Source: Brachypodius melanocephalos (Eukaryota; Chordata; Aves; Passeriformes; Pycnonotidae). From it: a stretch of 64,000 bases of DNA. Below, one piece after another: positions 1-13,300 of this stretch. Both the position numbers and the translations under genes were made by a program. Every line of letters starts with the position of its first letter. Position 1 is the first letter of the stretch. Where the stretch lies: contig VZSR01001854.1 of the NCBI GenBank assembly GCA_013398615.1, positions 12,543,881 through 12,607,880 on the forward strand, read 5' to 3'. The notes beneath the pieces were generated by a model that saw only the letters and a list, made by a program, of their open reading frames with translations, did no database searches and was not told where the DNA came from.

Positions 1-3000
1 GGGGCAACAAAGGAAGATCTAAATTCCTCACTTTTGGGACCTTTGTATTTAAGATGGCTTATCTGAAATACAGTGAGTATTGTAAAAACATGGAATAAGC
101 TTGCAGTCAAGGTCTCCCAGGGTATAATGAGGTGTGGTTGAAAGGATACTGGGCTTGTAATTAATCTGGTAGATACTAAGTAGATAATGTTTTCAGTTGT
201 CTTTGTGTAAAACAATGCTTTTGGAGCATATTTTTCATTTTGCTTATGTATCCTATATTCTTTTCATTTCCCCCTCTCTGTAATCACAATGACCAAGATA
301 TTTTCTTTTTGCAATAAGAATCAGAAAAATCAACCAATTGCACCTTAACTCAAGACATGTATTGTTTATTGGCTGACCAGTGAAAGTGGAGCAGCTTCTC
401 ATGACCTTCCATAGAAGTAAAAATGTTGTTCATCTCAAATCTAGTTTATTTACACCATAGTTGAAGTTATGGCTCCACCTACCAAGAAGGGAAATGGCAC
501 ACAATGTGGAAGAAATGGGATGAGGGCTGAGGGTGATCCTACAGTCACCTTTGGAAGCATGGTGGTTTATAGAGTGCAGTTAAATACGCTGGGGCTAAAG
601 CAATGCAAGTGAGCGCATGCATTGTAGTTCTTCTGTGCATGGCCCCAAACTATGAAGTGGCTGAAGTCCTCTGATGTTGCTTTGTGTTCAAAGGAATGTG
701 GTTATGCACTTTACTAAGCCATTTCAGTACTAGGATGTATTTGCTAGCCAATTTCCATTCATTAGCTGCTCCTGCTTTTCTGCACTGCTGTTCACCCAGT
801 CCTGTGGTGAGCTGATTCAGAAAGTGAACCTAGTAAGAAGGGGATTACTATTTCTGTAGTTCACCTCTGAATTAGCACATAATAATGTTAGATGCTAATA
901 TAGGTGTAATGGAGAAGGCTGGAATGCAAAAAAGAGGCAGAAGGAGTAAGACTGGCAGCAGTCATCTGTTAAATCACTGTAATTGTAAGTGAGAGGAACA
1001 CTTGAAAATGTATAGTGTAAAATGTTAACTATAAACAACAATTTTCAGTTCTTTGCTTTCAGAGATGGAACAGAATTTTTACTGAAGTGATCATTGTTCT
1101 CTCACAGCTTCCAGCTCCTGAATGTTGTGGGAAAGAGAAAAAAAAAAAAAGTTTAATTAGTGGAAGACATTTTGAGGGTGGAAACAATAAGGATCCTTTT
1201 GCCAAGGCTTTTGTAGTTCATTCTTGGAGATGGGGGTGAAAACCCAAATCCATCACATTATCAGGAAAGTTGCATTCTGTTGTTTTTTTTTTTATTTCTG
1301 GATACTGACTTTAGGATAGCTAGACTCCTTTAGCATTGAGCCAAATTTAAACACATTGGGGTCAGGAACTAATCTGAGGCAGCTTCAGCTCTTAAGAAAG
1401 CATACTGTCTTGGAAAAGGAAAGCTCTGAAATGGTAGTTGTTGTTAACTGAGTAGTTACGAGGTATCTTAAGCCTTGAGTTATTAATGAAATCGAAGTAA
1501 ACTCTTATGGACAGACCTAGTTAGTAATTTGGCAAGTAAATAACTCTCTTGGTAATGGGATTCTGGGTCTTTTTATAATGATAAATGCATTTTGCAGAAG
1601 AGTAAATGATTTTATTTTGTTTTCATCCTGTGTCAGGAAGAGAAGTCTGGATTTCAGTTCTTCATCATTCATATGACTGCAGTGTTTCACTGTTTCTGTC
1701 TAGGCAGAAATTCATCAGTAACACTTGAGTTTCTAGATGTCTTCCATACTTCCTTTTTTCCAGCATTAAAGTAAACTAGAGTCCTCAGTAATCAGAGTTA
1801 TGAGTAATAGAAATCTTCCTTCTGCATACTGAATTCTTAATCAGGAAGTTGAAACTGGTTAAAGAGCATGTTTTAAAATGGAAACGTCCCAAGAGGATAA
1901 ACCTGGATCTGTTAATCTTTCTTGGTTTCCAAAAGCATATCTTTAGAAGATATTTTCCTTTCAGGATGAGGTACTGCTACAAGGTGCATTCTTGTAGCTT
2001 TATCCCTACATTGCCTGCTAAAATCAGTTGAGGGATCTTGTCCCTTTAGTGAACATTTATCTTTTTAAATGGGACTTCTGTAGCCCACACCCTTGTAGTG
2101 GCCAGAGCTTTTGTCTTCCAGATGAGCACTGTGTCAAAAGCATTATCTCCATATATTTACTTGTAGATCATCTGAACTTCTGTAGTGGTTCAAGTTTGCA
2201 TGTTACACTTAAGAATCTGGTCCAGAAGACCAAGAAAGACTTAGTCCTTCAGTGTAGGCTATGCTTATAGAAAACCAGATTTGTTCCTACTGGGCTCAAT
2301 TTTCTGATCCAAGTTTAATCTTTCAGTTTAAGAAGGGTGATGCTATTCTTTACAGAACGATTTTGATGCTCTTGAGAAGTCACATACAGTACTCCAGTCA
2401 ACTCCATACAGTAATGCCACTGGCAATCCAGGATTGCCTTAGAAAAAAGATACAATCTGCCTTTATGAGATGTAAATAACCCTTGTGGCAGAAGAAGGTA
2501 CTTATTACAAAATGAAAATAAATCAACACAAGCTTTTTTTATGATGAAATCTAATCTCAGTTAAATGATGTGATGCTCTTTTCTCTTCCATCTGGTGCTC
2601 TTTTTCTTTCGAGTGATTTTTTTTTGTTGCTCTGAAGCCTCTCAGAAATCTCAATAATGAGAAGTGTCCCATCTAGATTAGGTGTGTGAACCTTCACAGA
2701 TGTAATTGTATCTAAGCAGAAGAGAAAGGGGTGATCCTTTGAATGGAGACACTAAAATTGTCCTTTGGTCAGGTTTGTGAAGGCTGCATTGCAGTAGATT
2801 TACACATTGGTTTGGCTAGACAGTAAGATCCCTTTTTGCATCCCATTTACTAGTTCCTGGGTACTTCTGAACATGCTTAGAATTTGTCTGTTCACTTCAC
2901 CCTCTTCTCGTTAACTTCTTAATAAGTCTGTCACCAAACATTTCCAAGGAAAACTCATCTTTGTGGAGACCTTAGCCTGTTCCCACTGTGTTGATACTGT

Positions 3001-4868
3001 TGATTGGGCAAAGGAGAAAAATGCCATCTAATCCAGGCATCAACTAAGCTTAGTTTTTGGTCAGTACTACAGCATGTAGTTTCCCTCTATTATGAATGTA
3101 TTTATTAAAGAATAAATATCAGATCTCATAAATAAGAACTTTCTGCACAGGTTCTTTTTATGAGTATGATGTGTCTCTAGTGAATTCATGATGCATACTG
3201 TAACTTTTATCACTAGTCGAACTAATAGGAAAGCAGCTCCTTTCTTTCTAGATCTTATTTTTTAGTAAGCACAACTTTATACAGACAATAAAAGAGTGGT
3301 TGTTCTAACAAATTGGTTTTATTGAGGACTCTCTCTACTGTGAGTATTCAATTCAGCTGGGAAGCGAGTTTTGCTTTGTAGTACCTCATTGCTTAGGCTG
3401 CTCAGTATTCACAGTTGTCAGTCTTACTTATATAATCTTCCCCAAGAAAAGCTTTTAAACATTTTCTTGTTTCTGTTCTTGAGCAGCCTATTCTCTAACT
3501 GAAGAATCTAATTTAGAAAACAAGGCCATTTGAGGGCAAGTAGTAGTGCTGGTGATCTGTTTAAAGTTTACGTGATTTAAGCGAAGAGTCTTTTCTTCCA
3601 GGCAATTAATCTTTAGAGACAGAGCAATAGAATACTTCAGTAATTACTTCAATAGTAAAGATCTGCATTGACCTGAGCCAATAATGCCCTTTAATGTGGT
3701 AACTTCTAAACTACTAATTGACCAGCCTTCATCTCTTGCTATGTTTTGAACCTAGCAGCTGGAAGTGGAAAAAACCACCAGTGGTTTGGGATAAAGAATA
3801 GGTTTTTCCATTGTTTTAAGTTCAGAATGCTTTGGAGTTAAGAACATGGTAAAAACCAGCAGTGAAACATAGGGGAAGCTGCTTCTTCCGTTATGTTATG
3901 GCTGAAAAATACGTTTTACAAGAGTTTTTGTCTTCAAAGTTGTTTTAAAAGGCTGTAGCTTGCTTTCCACCTTTCTCAATTTAGAAAATAATTGATCATT
4001 TAAGAACTGAGGTAGTCGGATGTTTTCAGACTTCAGGAATTCCTGTAAACACCTTTATCTGTGCTTGCCGCCATGCTGTTAGGTGCTCCAGAGGCACAGT
4101 ACTTTAGCATCACCAGTATGTCTGCTAAGGATGCATCTGAGATTGCAGGTGATCAGGTTGGAAGGAAGGAGAACAGTAATCAGTGATATCAGTTCCATTG
4201 CAGAATCTCCTCTGTTATCCTGCATCCATCTTGCTTTCCTTGAAGAACTATCCCTCAGATTTCAGATGGAAAGTGAGGGGAGCAGAACTCCCTGAGAGCG
4301 GTGGTGTGTAACTGGTGTGTGTACACTGGTCCTGGCTGGCAGAGCATCAGCTTGTTTCTTGGTAGGTGGAGCCCTAACTTTGCTGTTGCTGGGTAGAGTG
4401 GGAGAAGATTGTAACAATTACAGTGAGTAACTTGGGCATGTAAATCAGTACACTTCAGAACACTGTTCTGAGGACCAAATCTGTTGTGACAACTAAAATT
4501 CTTGCCCTTCTATCACTCAGGGTGTTGCTGTTCTTGTTCTGTTTTTTCTCAGCTTTAGTTCTCATCTTCTAGTTTGAATTTGCTAGAGACATAACTTTGG
4601 CTTTAGATTTGTGCTGACTGGAATTGACCTGTAATTGCCATAGACCTGTTGATACGGTCTTCTTAATGAAGGTTCAGTTAAGCTTTTGCTAGATGTATAA
4701 AATAAACATAGTGCTAGCTTTTATTTTATTATTTTTTTACTATTAAAAAATCATTGTTTTACAGTATACACTTGAGTTGATATTTGGGTTCAATTTCACG
4801 TGCATAGTCTGTATATACTGTACTTTCTGTAAAGTTGCTTTTCTTTTCCCCTTTTTCTCTGCCAAAAG
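1..4868 (+). other. TENT4A: TENT4A intron (3' part)
   Basis: This is non-coding sequence upstream of the first recognisable TENT4A exon. It ends in a pyrimidine-rich tract and the acceptor CCAAAAG at 4862-4868. I looked for the preceding part of the protein, the serine-rich linker after the catalytic region, and did not recognise it, so the donor of this intron is probably outside the window. The short open frames present (for example 1849-2479 and 4083-4295) have no recognisable domain and are what chance gives. Poly-A and poly-T runs occur near 1141 and 1283. I see no clear mobile element here. Confidence 0.75.
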
Positions 4869-5027
4869 GAATCAGATACACCACCTTGCACAGCTCCCAA
4901 TGTTTACCAGTTCAGTCTTCAAGCACCGACTCAGCTTATGGCCACTTTAGCGCCCGCATTGCCCCTGCCAAGTGGTAAACCCCAATCTGCGCCTCCGAGA
5001 GCCCTGATAATGGCCGCCAGTAATCAG
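4869..5027 (+). CDS. TENT4A: TENT4A coding exon (C-terminal low-complexity region)
   Basis: TENT4A (PAPD7) is a nuclear and cytoplasmic non-canonical poly(A) polymerase that adds tails, including mixed A/G tails, to RNAs and works with ZCCHC14. This 159-nt exon encodes 53 residues starting ESDTPPCTAPNVYQFSLQAP and continuing through a proline- and alanine-rich stretch (LPLPSGKPQ) to ALIMAASNQ. These phrases closely match what I recall of human TENT4A downstream of its catalytic domain (SDTPPCTTPSVYQFSLQAP, MPSGKPQ). The acceptor is CCAAAAG and the donor is CAG|GTATGA; the exon starts and ends in phase 0. The catalytic and central domains are outside the window. The paralogue TENT4B is less likely given the match of this segment. 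Identification rests on remembered sequence, not a search. Confidence 0.92.
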
Positions 5028-8000
5028 GTATGAGCCAGCAACTCTGTCACGAGCAGTGACCACATCGCAGCTGTAGGTCATGTGTGCTGTGCTGTCAGTC
5101 TAAAAGCCTCTGAGGATAACCTGCATAGAGCATGTGCTAAGCTTCATGTGGGCATGAAAAGTACTGACCTGCTGTGTCAGAGATGCGGGGAGAGCAAAGG
5201 GTGGGGAAGGGTTTAGGGTGGAAGAGCCCCTCCACAACACAGACACCTAGGAGAAAGTTGAAGAAGGAGTGTCAGGTGTCTGACTCCTTGGATTGTATTT
5301 GAGAGTCCTGGTTCCCAACTAGTGGGATAGCTGTAGATATTTAGGCTATTTAATTTCCACTACCATATGGGTGGTGGAGCTGTAAGATAGTTCTTGAATT
5401 TTAAGGAATAGTACTGACCTTTCTAGGGATATTTAGTTGTCTTGATTTTGAATTATTAGAACAGATTTGGTTACACTCGTAATATTGCACTTGTAATATT
5501 AATATACGTTTTAAAGGTAGAGAACAGAAGATTAATTATGGACACATGCACAAGATTTTTTTACGAAAAATGAAATGTGTGCATAAATGTGCTGGGACAT
5601 GAATGTATTTTGGCTAACGTATCCATTTTGGCAAAACCTCAGTACATCTTTCTGCAGGAAAACACTCCCTCAGTCTTAATAGTTAAAGCTATTAATATGC
5701 AAATTGTGGGTTGTAGATTGCCTATAGTAACAAAACAGTGAGCTAGTTTCTTTGAAACTTAGTTTTGGTCAGGTTCTCTTGCTTCTTCTCCGAGTCCCTC
5801 TATCAGAGTTCTTGGGAATCAAGGACCAGGAGATTTTCAACTTAATGACTTTGCCTTTTTTGATTTGCTTGAGCACTTACTTCATGGATCTTCACTGGAC
5901 CTTCTCCCGTTTGTCCATATCTCTGTTCCTGGGGAACCCAGACCTGGGCCCAGCACTCCCATGTGTGACCTCATGTGTTCTGAGCAGAGGGGAAATGGTC
6001 ACTTCTTTTTACTTGCCTTTGGTTTTAAGCTTCTAACTGGTTACACAAATTCTTCCTCTCCTTTCTTTCCTTACTGCTCAATCCCACTGAGGCAATACCA
6101 GTTTACCTGCACAGGAAATGTATTAGTAAGAAGCTAATAAAATAATATATTTCTATTATAGTGTCTGTAATTGAGTATTCACTGGCTAGTGAATACAGTC
6201 CAATCTGAAGCTTTAGAAGTTTTTTAGGAATAAAACTGGAGAGTTAAGTTAAACTTCGTCTAAAATACAAACTTTGTGTAGATTATTCTTTCCTTAACAA
6301 CTCTGCTTTTCTGAAGAAGTACCTTGGGGCTAGTTAGGAGGCATGCAGTTGTTAGTACAAAACAAGTTGGCGTTCAGAGTATTTGCCACAGTTGTGAAAA
6401 GGCAATGTGTTGTGTGAATTTTGGATCTCTGCTAGAATTTTGAATCTTAGAAAACAACTGCTTTGTAGCACTTTTTCTGGCTTTCTGTTCCTTGGCTGTC
6501 CTTTCAAGTGATTGTTAAACTGTTCTGTTAGTAGTTTTATAGTACTTATATGTTTAAAAGCAGGAATTTTTCTGTGGCTTTGCTTAACAAAGATGTGCCT
6601 TTGAGACTCACTTGAAGTCAGAAGAATTTCTTGCTACCTATAGTTTAGAAATGGGATAATAGGCTATTTGCATTGAATTTACCAGAAGCTTATATTTTGT
6701 GAAGTATAAGTGGGGTTTTTTGAAAAAGGTTGTGATTGAGTGAGAAGTGGAAAATGAATTTATTTTATCCAGAAAACAGTGAATATTTCCTTTCCACCTC
6801 CAACTTTCTGGACCATGACTGTGCTAGATTAGGCTGATGACTTTTCTTTTGAATTGATGAGACTCAGCAACCTTATACCTCTTAATAGGCACGTTCTTCC
6901 ATCTTAGAGAACTCCTGTCCTGATAGATTTGAGCATGTGTAAGACTTTCTTAAAAGCAAGTCTTCTTTCATATTCAAAAAATTTTGAAAGGGACTCATTT
7001 GTCTGCATGATGTCTTCAGCTTTCTCCCTGGCAACTTTTTCTACCTCATTTCAGCTTGGAAAGCTGTACCTAGGTGTCAAGTATAACTCTCAAAAGCAGG
7101 AAGTGCCAAGGGCATTTAACTGTATTTTGAACAAATCACTGCCTTCTAGGCAAATTTGCTGCTGGTAAGGCTTCCTGGTGTTTTAAATTTTGAAACATAT
7201 TTGGTGCGATTACCAATTCTATTTATGTACTGCATAATTAATTAGGAGAATTTCCAGATACTTCAGGGACTGATTAAGCTCCTGGCATAGGTCTGTGTGC
7301 TATTCAGGATGATCATCATCCATCATTTTTCCAAGGTAATCATTCTTCTACTCTGCTGACAACGATTTGAAAGTTTACTTGGAGGAGCAGATCAGTTTAT
7401 GAATCAGTGCTGCCCATTAGAAATAAGCAGGAAAACAGATGTTGACATGCATGTCCAGATGAGTAGAGGGAGCAGAAATTGCTTGGTAACTTCCCAAGGA
7501 GAGGAGGGGACTACATTCCCTGTTGCTACTTTGAGTTAAGTTTAAGTCATGCTGGATTGGTGTTCGCTAGATTGCCAAAATGAAGACAGAAGAAACTTCC
7601 TTTTTCTTAGGTCAGAAGAACTCTTGCATTTAACTTTTAAGATGCTTTCTTTTTCCCCCCAAAGGGTTATATTTTGATTCCAAAGTATCTAGAGATAGTA
7701 AGCACCAGACCCCCTGCTGCCCTGGCTGGCTTCTAGTGTGTCTGGGAGAGTCTCCAGTAAAGAGGAGTGGTGTCTGATTGGGAGTATGTCCATTGCTATG
7801 GACACAACCAGGAAATGAAACCTTAATGTCAGTGCTGAAATACCACAGTCCAAACTCAGACTTGCAGAAGTAGATTTTTCTTTTAAGATTTTTTTGAGTT
7901 TGGCCAAATAAGGCAGAACATTTAAACTTATAAACCACTCTTTAATCCTGCGTTACAGGCACTTCTGTGGCTAGCATACTTTGTTTCAGAGTTTGCTTTA

Positions 8001-8719
8001 ATCCAGGAAAATTGTTAATGGTGTTGCTTTGTCTCACTAGTACTGCTGATACTGCTGGTATCTCTGAGATGATTGCTGGAAGGTTAGCAGCACTGCAAAT
8101 GAAATTGGTCAGGGGCTCGAGTAAAAATTTCTTTTAGATGAGTGCAAACAGTCACATGTAGCTCACTTGGTTGAAGGGTAAGTTAGTAAAGACACATTTT
8201 AATTCATGTCAGTGCAGGAGTGTGCTAAATTCCTTTTGTATGTTGAGATACTTCAGTGTTTTCAATATGTCAAATTCAATTTAGAAATTACCTGATTTAT
8301 TCAATGGCATTTTTAAGCTCTTTAGGTACTTGAGGCATCTTCACTCAACCAAATGACATTATTTTTGTAATTTTTTTAATTGAGAAGTCTTTCATCTGGG
8401 GTGGAATAATTTTTCAGTGTCCATGTGTTTTCATAGGAAGTAGGCTATTGCTGTCTACTTTGGAAACAGTTTTGATTCTAAATGTCAGGTTCCCATCTTC
8501 TGTGTGTGACAGAACATTGTTTGGTTTTTTAACGCATGCAAAACTTAAGATGATGTTTTATTTCCTTTCCTAAGGAAAGAAGAGAAGGAAAAACTGGATC
8601 TGAGTTTCAGAAGTTGTTTAGCTGAAAACAGTACTAGAGATTTTTCATCTAGGTTGCCCTATATTTATATAGACAGTCTTTGTGTGGTGTTATCCTTCCA
8701 TGTATAGAAATTGACTTAG

Positions 8720-8800
8720 ACTGACCAGACCCTGGATAACCTGATCTGACTTCTTAGAACAGAGTGTTGGATTAAGTGATCTCCAGAGATCTCCATATAA
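8720..8800 (+). mobile_element. CR1 LINE 3' tail fragment
   Basis: The text runs CCCTGGATAACCTGATCTGA, then GTTGGATTAAGTGATCTCCA and GAGATCTC. This follows the order of the CR1 3' end (an ACCCTGGATGACCTGATCT-like stretch, then a GTTGGACTAGATGATCTTTA-like stretch). It is short, diverged and lies in the TENT4A intron in the sense orientation. The strand is inferred from that order. Confidence 0.6.
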
Positions 8801-10353
8801 ACATCCAGTCTAGATGTTTATAGGATTGTTATGCGATCCTCTGGCCATATTGGCAGTTGCTTCCTGAATGCTTTTTGAGTTGCAGGAAAGACAAAGACTA
8901 AGTAGTGGTTTCTTAGAAACATAAACAAACCCACCATAAATAAAAAGACATATGGAAATGTAGGAATCGTACCTTCTTTTTGTTAACATAGTACTCCTTT
9001 ATCTTCCAGTGTCATTGTAATCAGATTTTGGCTCACAAACTGAGATTGATTTGAATAATCACATATGTAATTCCTCTGCAGACTTTTTCACATGTACTGA
9101 ATTGATATCACCTCATCATTTGGAAAGGGTTTTTCTTACTGTAGTAATAGTTTTTCTGTTCCAAATCAAAAGTGAGAATTCTCAGTGAGGTAGAATTTCT
9201 CTTTAAGGTCTGAAACTGTCAGCTTTGTGCTAAAAAAGCTATTATCTCCTGTTCTCTGTAGTGACAAGTATGCAGATACACTTCATGGCCTATGTCACAA
9301 CAGCAGCAAAGTTGCAGTATGAGTTCTGTCTTCTGGCAGCATTGTTTAGACTCTTGCCCCTCAGTTTTGAAACTCGGGTACTGACAAGATCAAAAAGGGT
9401 ATTTATTTTGTGTGTCATTCTACTTTCTTTACCATAATGTAGTTCAGTATTTGCTGCAGTGCTGACAGTACTGTCTGCTGTCAGTCCCTCGTTTTAGGGA
9501 CTAGGCTCTCTGCTTTTTCAAATACTAGTTTATCTTGGAGCTCATACTAGTATTGCCTAACCCATTGTGAAAGGTGAAGAGAAGGTGAAGGTGAAAGTGA
9601 CCTTTGGTAGCTCTGCCAGTAGTCTGTAATGAAACGAAATAAGATATGAAATATTTAAATAAATTGCAGCTTTAATTTTTCCAGTTCTCTTGTCTGGAAG
9701 ATAAGAAACATTTAAAATTTTTCCTGCTTTTGGGCTCTTTTTAGTCCCCATGTAGGTTTATCTTTTCTTTGTTGTTCTTATGGTTGGCTCCCTAAACTTC
9801 CCCATTTAATAACAGCAGAAAAGAGTTTGGGCTCATTTTATAAAATCTATTCAGGACTCAAGATTTTATCAGTTGTAGCTGAAAGTGGCCTGTAGGTCCC
9901 AAAAAGAGAAATGCTTTTGCTGTGCCTTGAGCCTTATTTCTCTAGATTGTCAGTACTAAGCAACTTTTGGAAGAACTTATTTTGGCTTGTCTCTACTTCA
10001 GCTTAGAATTGTAAACCACATAGAAATAGATAGAAATCTTACAAGGTTAAGAGTACACCCAGGTAGCATGTGCAAACACCTTGCAAAATCCTGTTAACTA
10101 ATCTAAACTAATGAGGCTGGGTTGCCTCATAATTGGCTTATTGCTTATGTAGTTGAGACTGAGATGTTGGTTAGGTCATTGTCCGTTATTTCTCTGCAAA
10201 ACAATGAGTCTGTTTTATAAAGTAGAAGAAGAAAAAGTTAAATTTTTTAGTTTATTTACAGATGTTGTTATGCTCAGAAAGTCAGCGAGTGCTACAAGCC
10301 TAAAATAGGGAATTTGGAAATATTGCAAACTTCATGAAATATTTTGAGTCTTT

Positions 10354-10375
10354 AATATTCAAAATTTTGAATATT
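10354..10375. repeat. 22-bp perfect AT-rich palindrome
   Basis: The 22 bases read identically on both strands, centred on CAAAATTTTG. They are followed at once by imperfect copies of a GAATATTTT-like unit up to about 10400. This is likely low-complexity AT sequence able to form a cruciform; no function is implied. Confidence 0.8.
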
Positions 10376-13300
10376 TGAATATTTTGAATACTTTGAATAC
10401 ATGATAGGTTATTTAAAGGATTCTTAAAATGTTAATGGCACGTGAAGGTAGAACTGAATACTATGGTATTTCACGTGAAATGGTTTTGAGGTGTGAATTT
10501 GCAGACTAGATTGTCATGGCCTTTAATCCTGTACTCTAAACAACAAAATAGTTAATATGTGATCTTTCAAAACAGTCTTATGTTCCTTTACCTCTGTAAG
10601 TATTTACCAGTCATTTGGCACTGTATGCATAATTTCTTTTTGAGTACAGATATTTTATTACCAACATTTTTCTGCCCTTTTTTTCTCCTTACTTTAGAAA
10701 TGCTATTAAGCAAAAAACCCCAACAAACTGACAAAAGACCAGAACAATTCAGAAGCCTGTTTATGTTTAGACTTCAGCTCTGTTATGTTACTTGTGTTTT
10801 TTCAGATTGTAGGGGATTGATTTTTGGCTATAAATTTTCATTTTGAAGAATGGCAGTCTTTAAATGTCAGCAGTTTTGTACAGTAATTTTGCCAGTATTT
10901 AAGAATAGAAATTTGGTCTCCTTAGCAAGTAATTACTTGGTATTTCTGTTGCAACCAGATTTGTTTTCTTGAGGCTTTTTCTGGGGCTTTTTTTTTTTTT
11001 TTTTCCTGTTAAGTTTTGGGGGATTTGTTTCTTTGCTTTTCTGTTTTCTGTTGTTGTTTTTTTTTTTCCTGGAAACTTTTTTTAACCTGGTATGTGATGC
11101 AGAATTTCACCTTACCCCTACCCCCAGCCTTGTCTTTAGTTTACCCTCCAGATCTAGAAGATTATTCAACACAGCTAAAAACCAAACCTTTTCTATCATT
11201 TATTTCTTGAATCAATAGCCTTAAGATGGGAGAGACTGTTCTGTCTAGAGAGCTAGATCCAAAGAAGTTGAAATTGCTAAATTGAAGATTTCTCTGTTGT
11301 ATCACAGATGAAGGGTTTTCTTTTTGGTTTATCTGATCTCTCTAGAAATCGTCTGCTTACAGATGTCATCTCTCAGTGATTGTGTGAGTCCTGAGCCTGG
11401 GAGTGTCCAGAAGTTTGTGCACAGGAGAAAGATGTTTGCTACAGCCTTTTGAGATTTCCAAAAACATGAAGTAAATTTCTTTTATAAAGGTCCTGAAAGA
11501 AGCCAAGTGAATTATGTGTCCCGTTTTAAACAATTAATTGATTGGAAAAGGAGGAACAAAAAAAATCAGTTTTTGTAAAAAAATGGAGTTCACTAGGAAA
11601 GCCCTGCAAGAGTTTGTGCTGCCTAATATCTAAAAGGCAGTGGATGAAGCCTGGTGGAGTTTGCTGGTGGTGTGAAGCACCTTAAGGGCTACCTGAGAAA
11701 GGATGCAGAAGGACCTTTCAAGGCGATGCACCAGGAGGGAGAGAAATAATTGAAACTTTGTAGAGAGTGGTAGGCCCTGAGCAGCAGCAGCAAACACCAA
11801 CACTGAGTATAATTTTGCCATCTTTCCTCATCAGAGGAAGGTCAAAACACAAATGGAAGCAGGATAGGGAAAGATGTTAATATTGATGAAACACATGGGA
11901 TTGCTTCTGTGTGGCAAAAAAATGATTGTTTAACCTTTACAAGATGAGGTATATGGTCTAGGTCTGTGTTGTCATCAGCAGTATATGAAAAAGTCAGAGA
12001 ACAGAATGACAAGAAATTATTTACTCCAAGAACTGATAGATCGTTCTGTAGTAGGCTCGAATGTGATGATCATTTAAGCTGTCAAATGCCATAGCACAGG
12101 ATGCAGGATACAAAAAGCTGATGGTTTCAAAAATATGAACAAACTAGCAAACAAAATGTAGTTGAGAACTGGTAAATATACAGGTATCATCTCTGACTGA
12201 GGGGTCCCTGAGTCAACTTCCTTAAGCACCTCTCTCAGGTGATGAATTATAGGACTGATGGATTCAGATCCTGCTCCAGTAGATTGACAGTGTTTATCTT
12301 GATGGCCTAAAAGCAATGCAGAATGCTTCATCACAGGCTTGAGTTCAAGTTCTGGCTAGGTTATTAATCATGCTTTGAAAGTTTGTTGACCTTTTGGACA
12401 AACAAGGGGTATGACATCTTTTAGGATACAGGTAGATGCACTTGTCATACTTGCTATGCTGCTTGTCTGATCTTGGGATCACCTGCTGTACTGCTCCCAG
12501 TAGTTTGTGGGGGTTTTTTTGTGAATTCTCATTCATATTGAGGAAGAAATTCCAGATTTTTCACATGGTCCAATGAAGTGGATGGATTGGCTTTGTGGAA
12601 GTTTGAATGCTCCTTGATCAGTTTTGTTCTGATTGTGCAGCAGCGATACTAAAGTTTTCCTCTGCCTTTTTTCAGCATATAGTTGAGGATCACTGTGATG
12701 ACTGGCTACTTTTAGTGTTTTACTATTATAGGGTAATTTTTAGTATTTTGATGTCATTGCAAGTAAATGTTTGTATATAATTGAGTCAGAGATACACTTA
12801 CTGAACTAGAAAACTTCGCACAAGAATTTGACATGGTGTGTTTGCTTGAAGGGCCACTTGCCAAAAATATAAAACATTCTAATTTTTTTTAGTTTCATGT
12901 TGTTTACTTGTTAAAACATCTACTAGAAGCTATTTATGAAACATACATCAATAAATTATGTTTGGGAAGTGTAGTGCTTCTTAAGAATGAAAAATTCTCA
13001 GTTTGCATTTCCTTTTTGTGTTTGTCCTTGAATTATTTTGCCACTAGTAGTCTGAGGATAACTCTTGGTGTGTCTGTCTTGAGAGTGTAGAAGTTGCATG
13101 TTGAAAGTTGATTAGGTTCCTGTAGGACACTATAAATTGAAAATCATTTAAAGGTTTTTTTGCCACTCTGCAGTTAACTGTGGATGTTCCTCAACACTGA
13201 TCTTCACCAGTTTGTCTTTCTGGATGCTCAGTCTCTTCTAGTAACAGTTTGACAATAAAATGTTGCTTATGGAATGCTTATGCTTTCAATAACTATTTTT

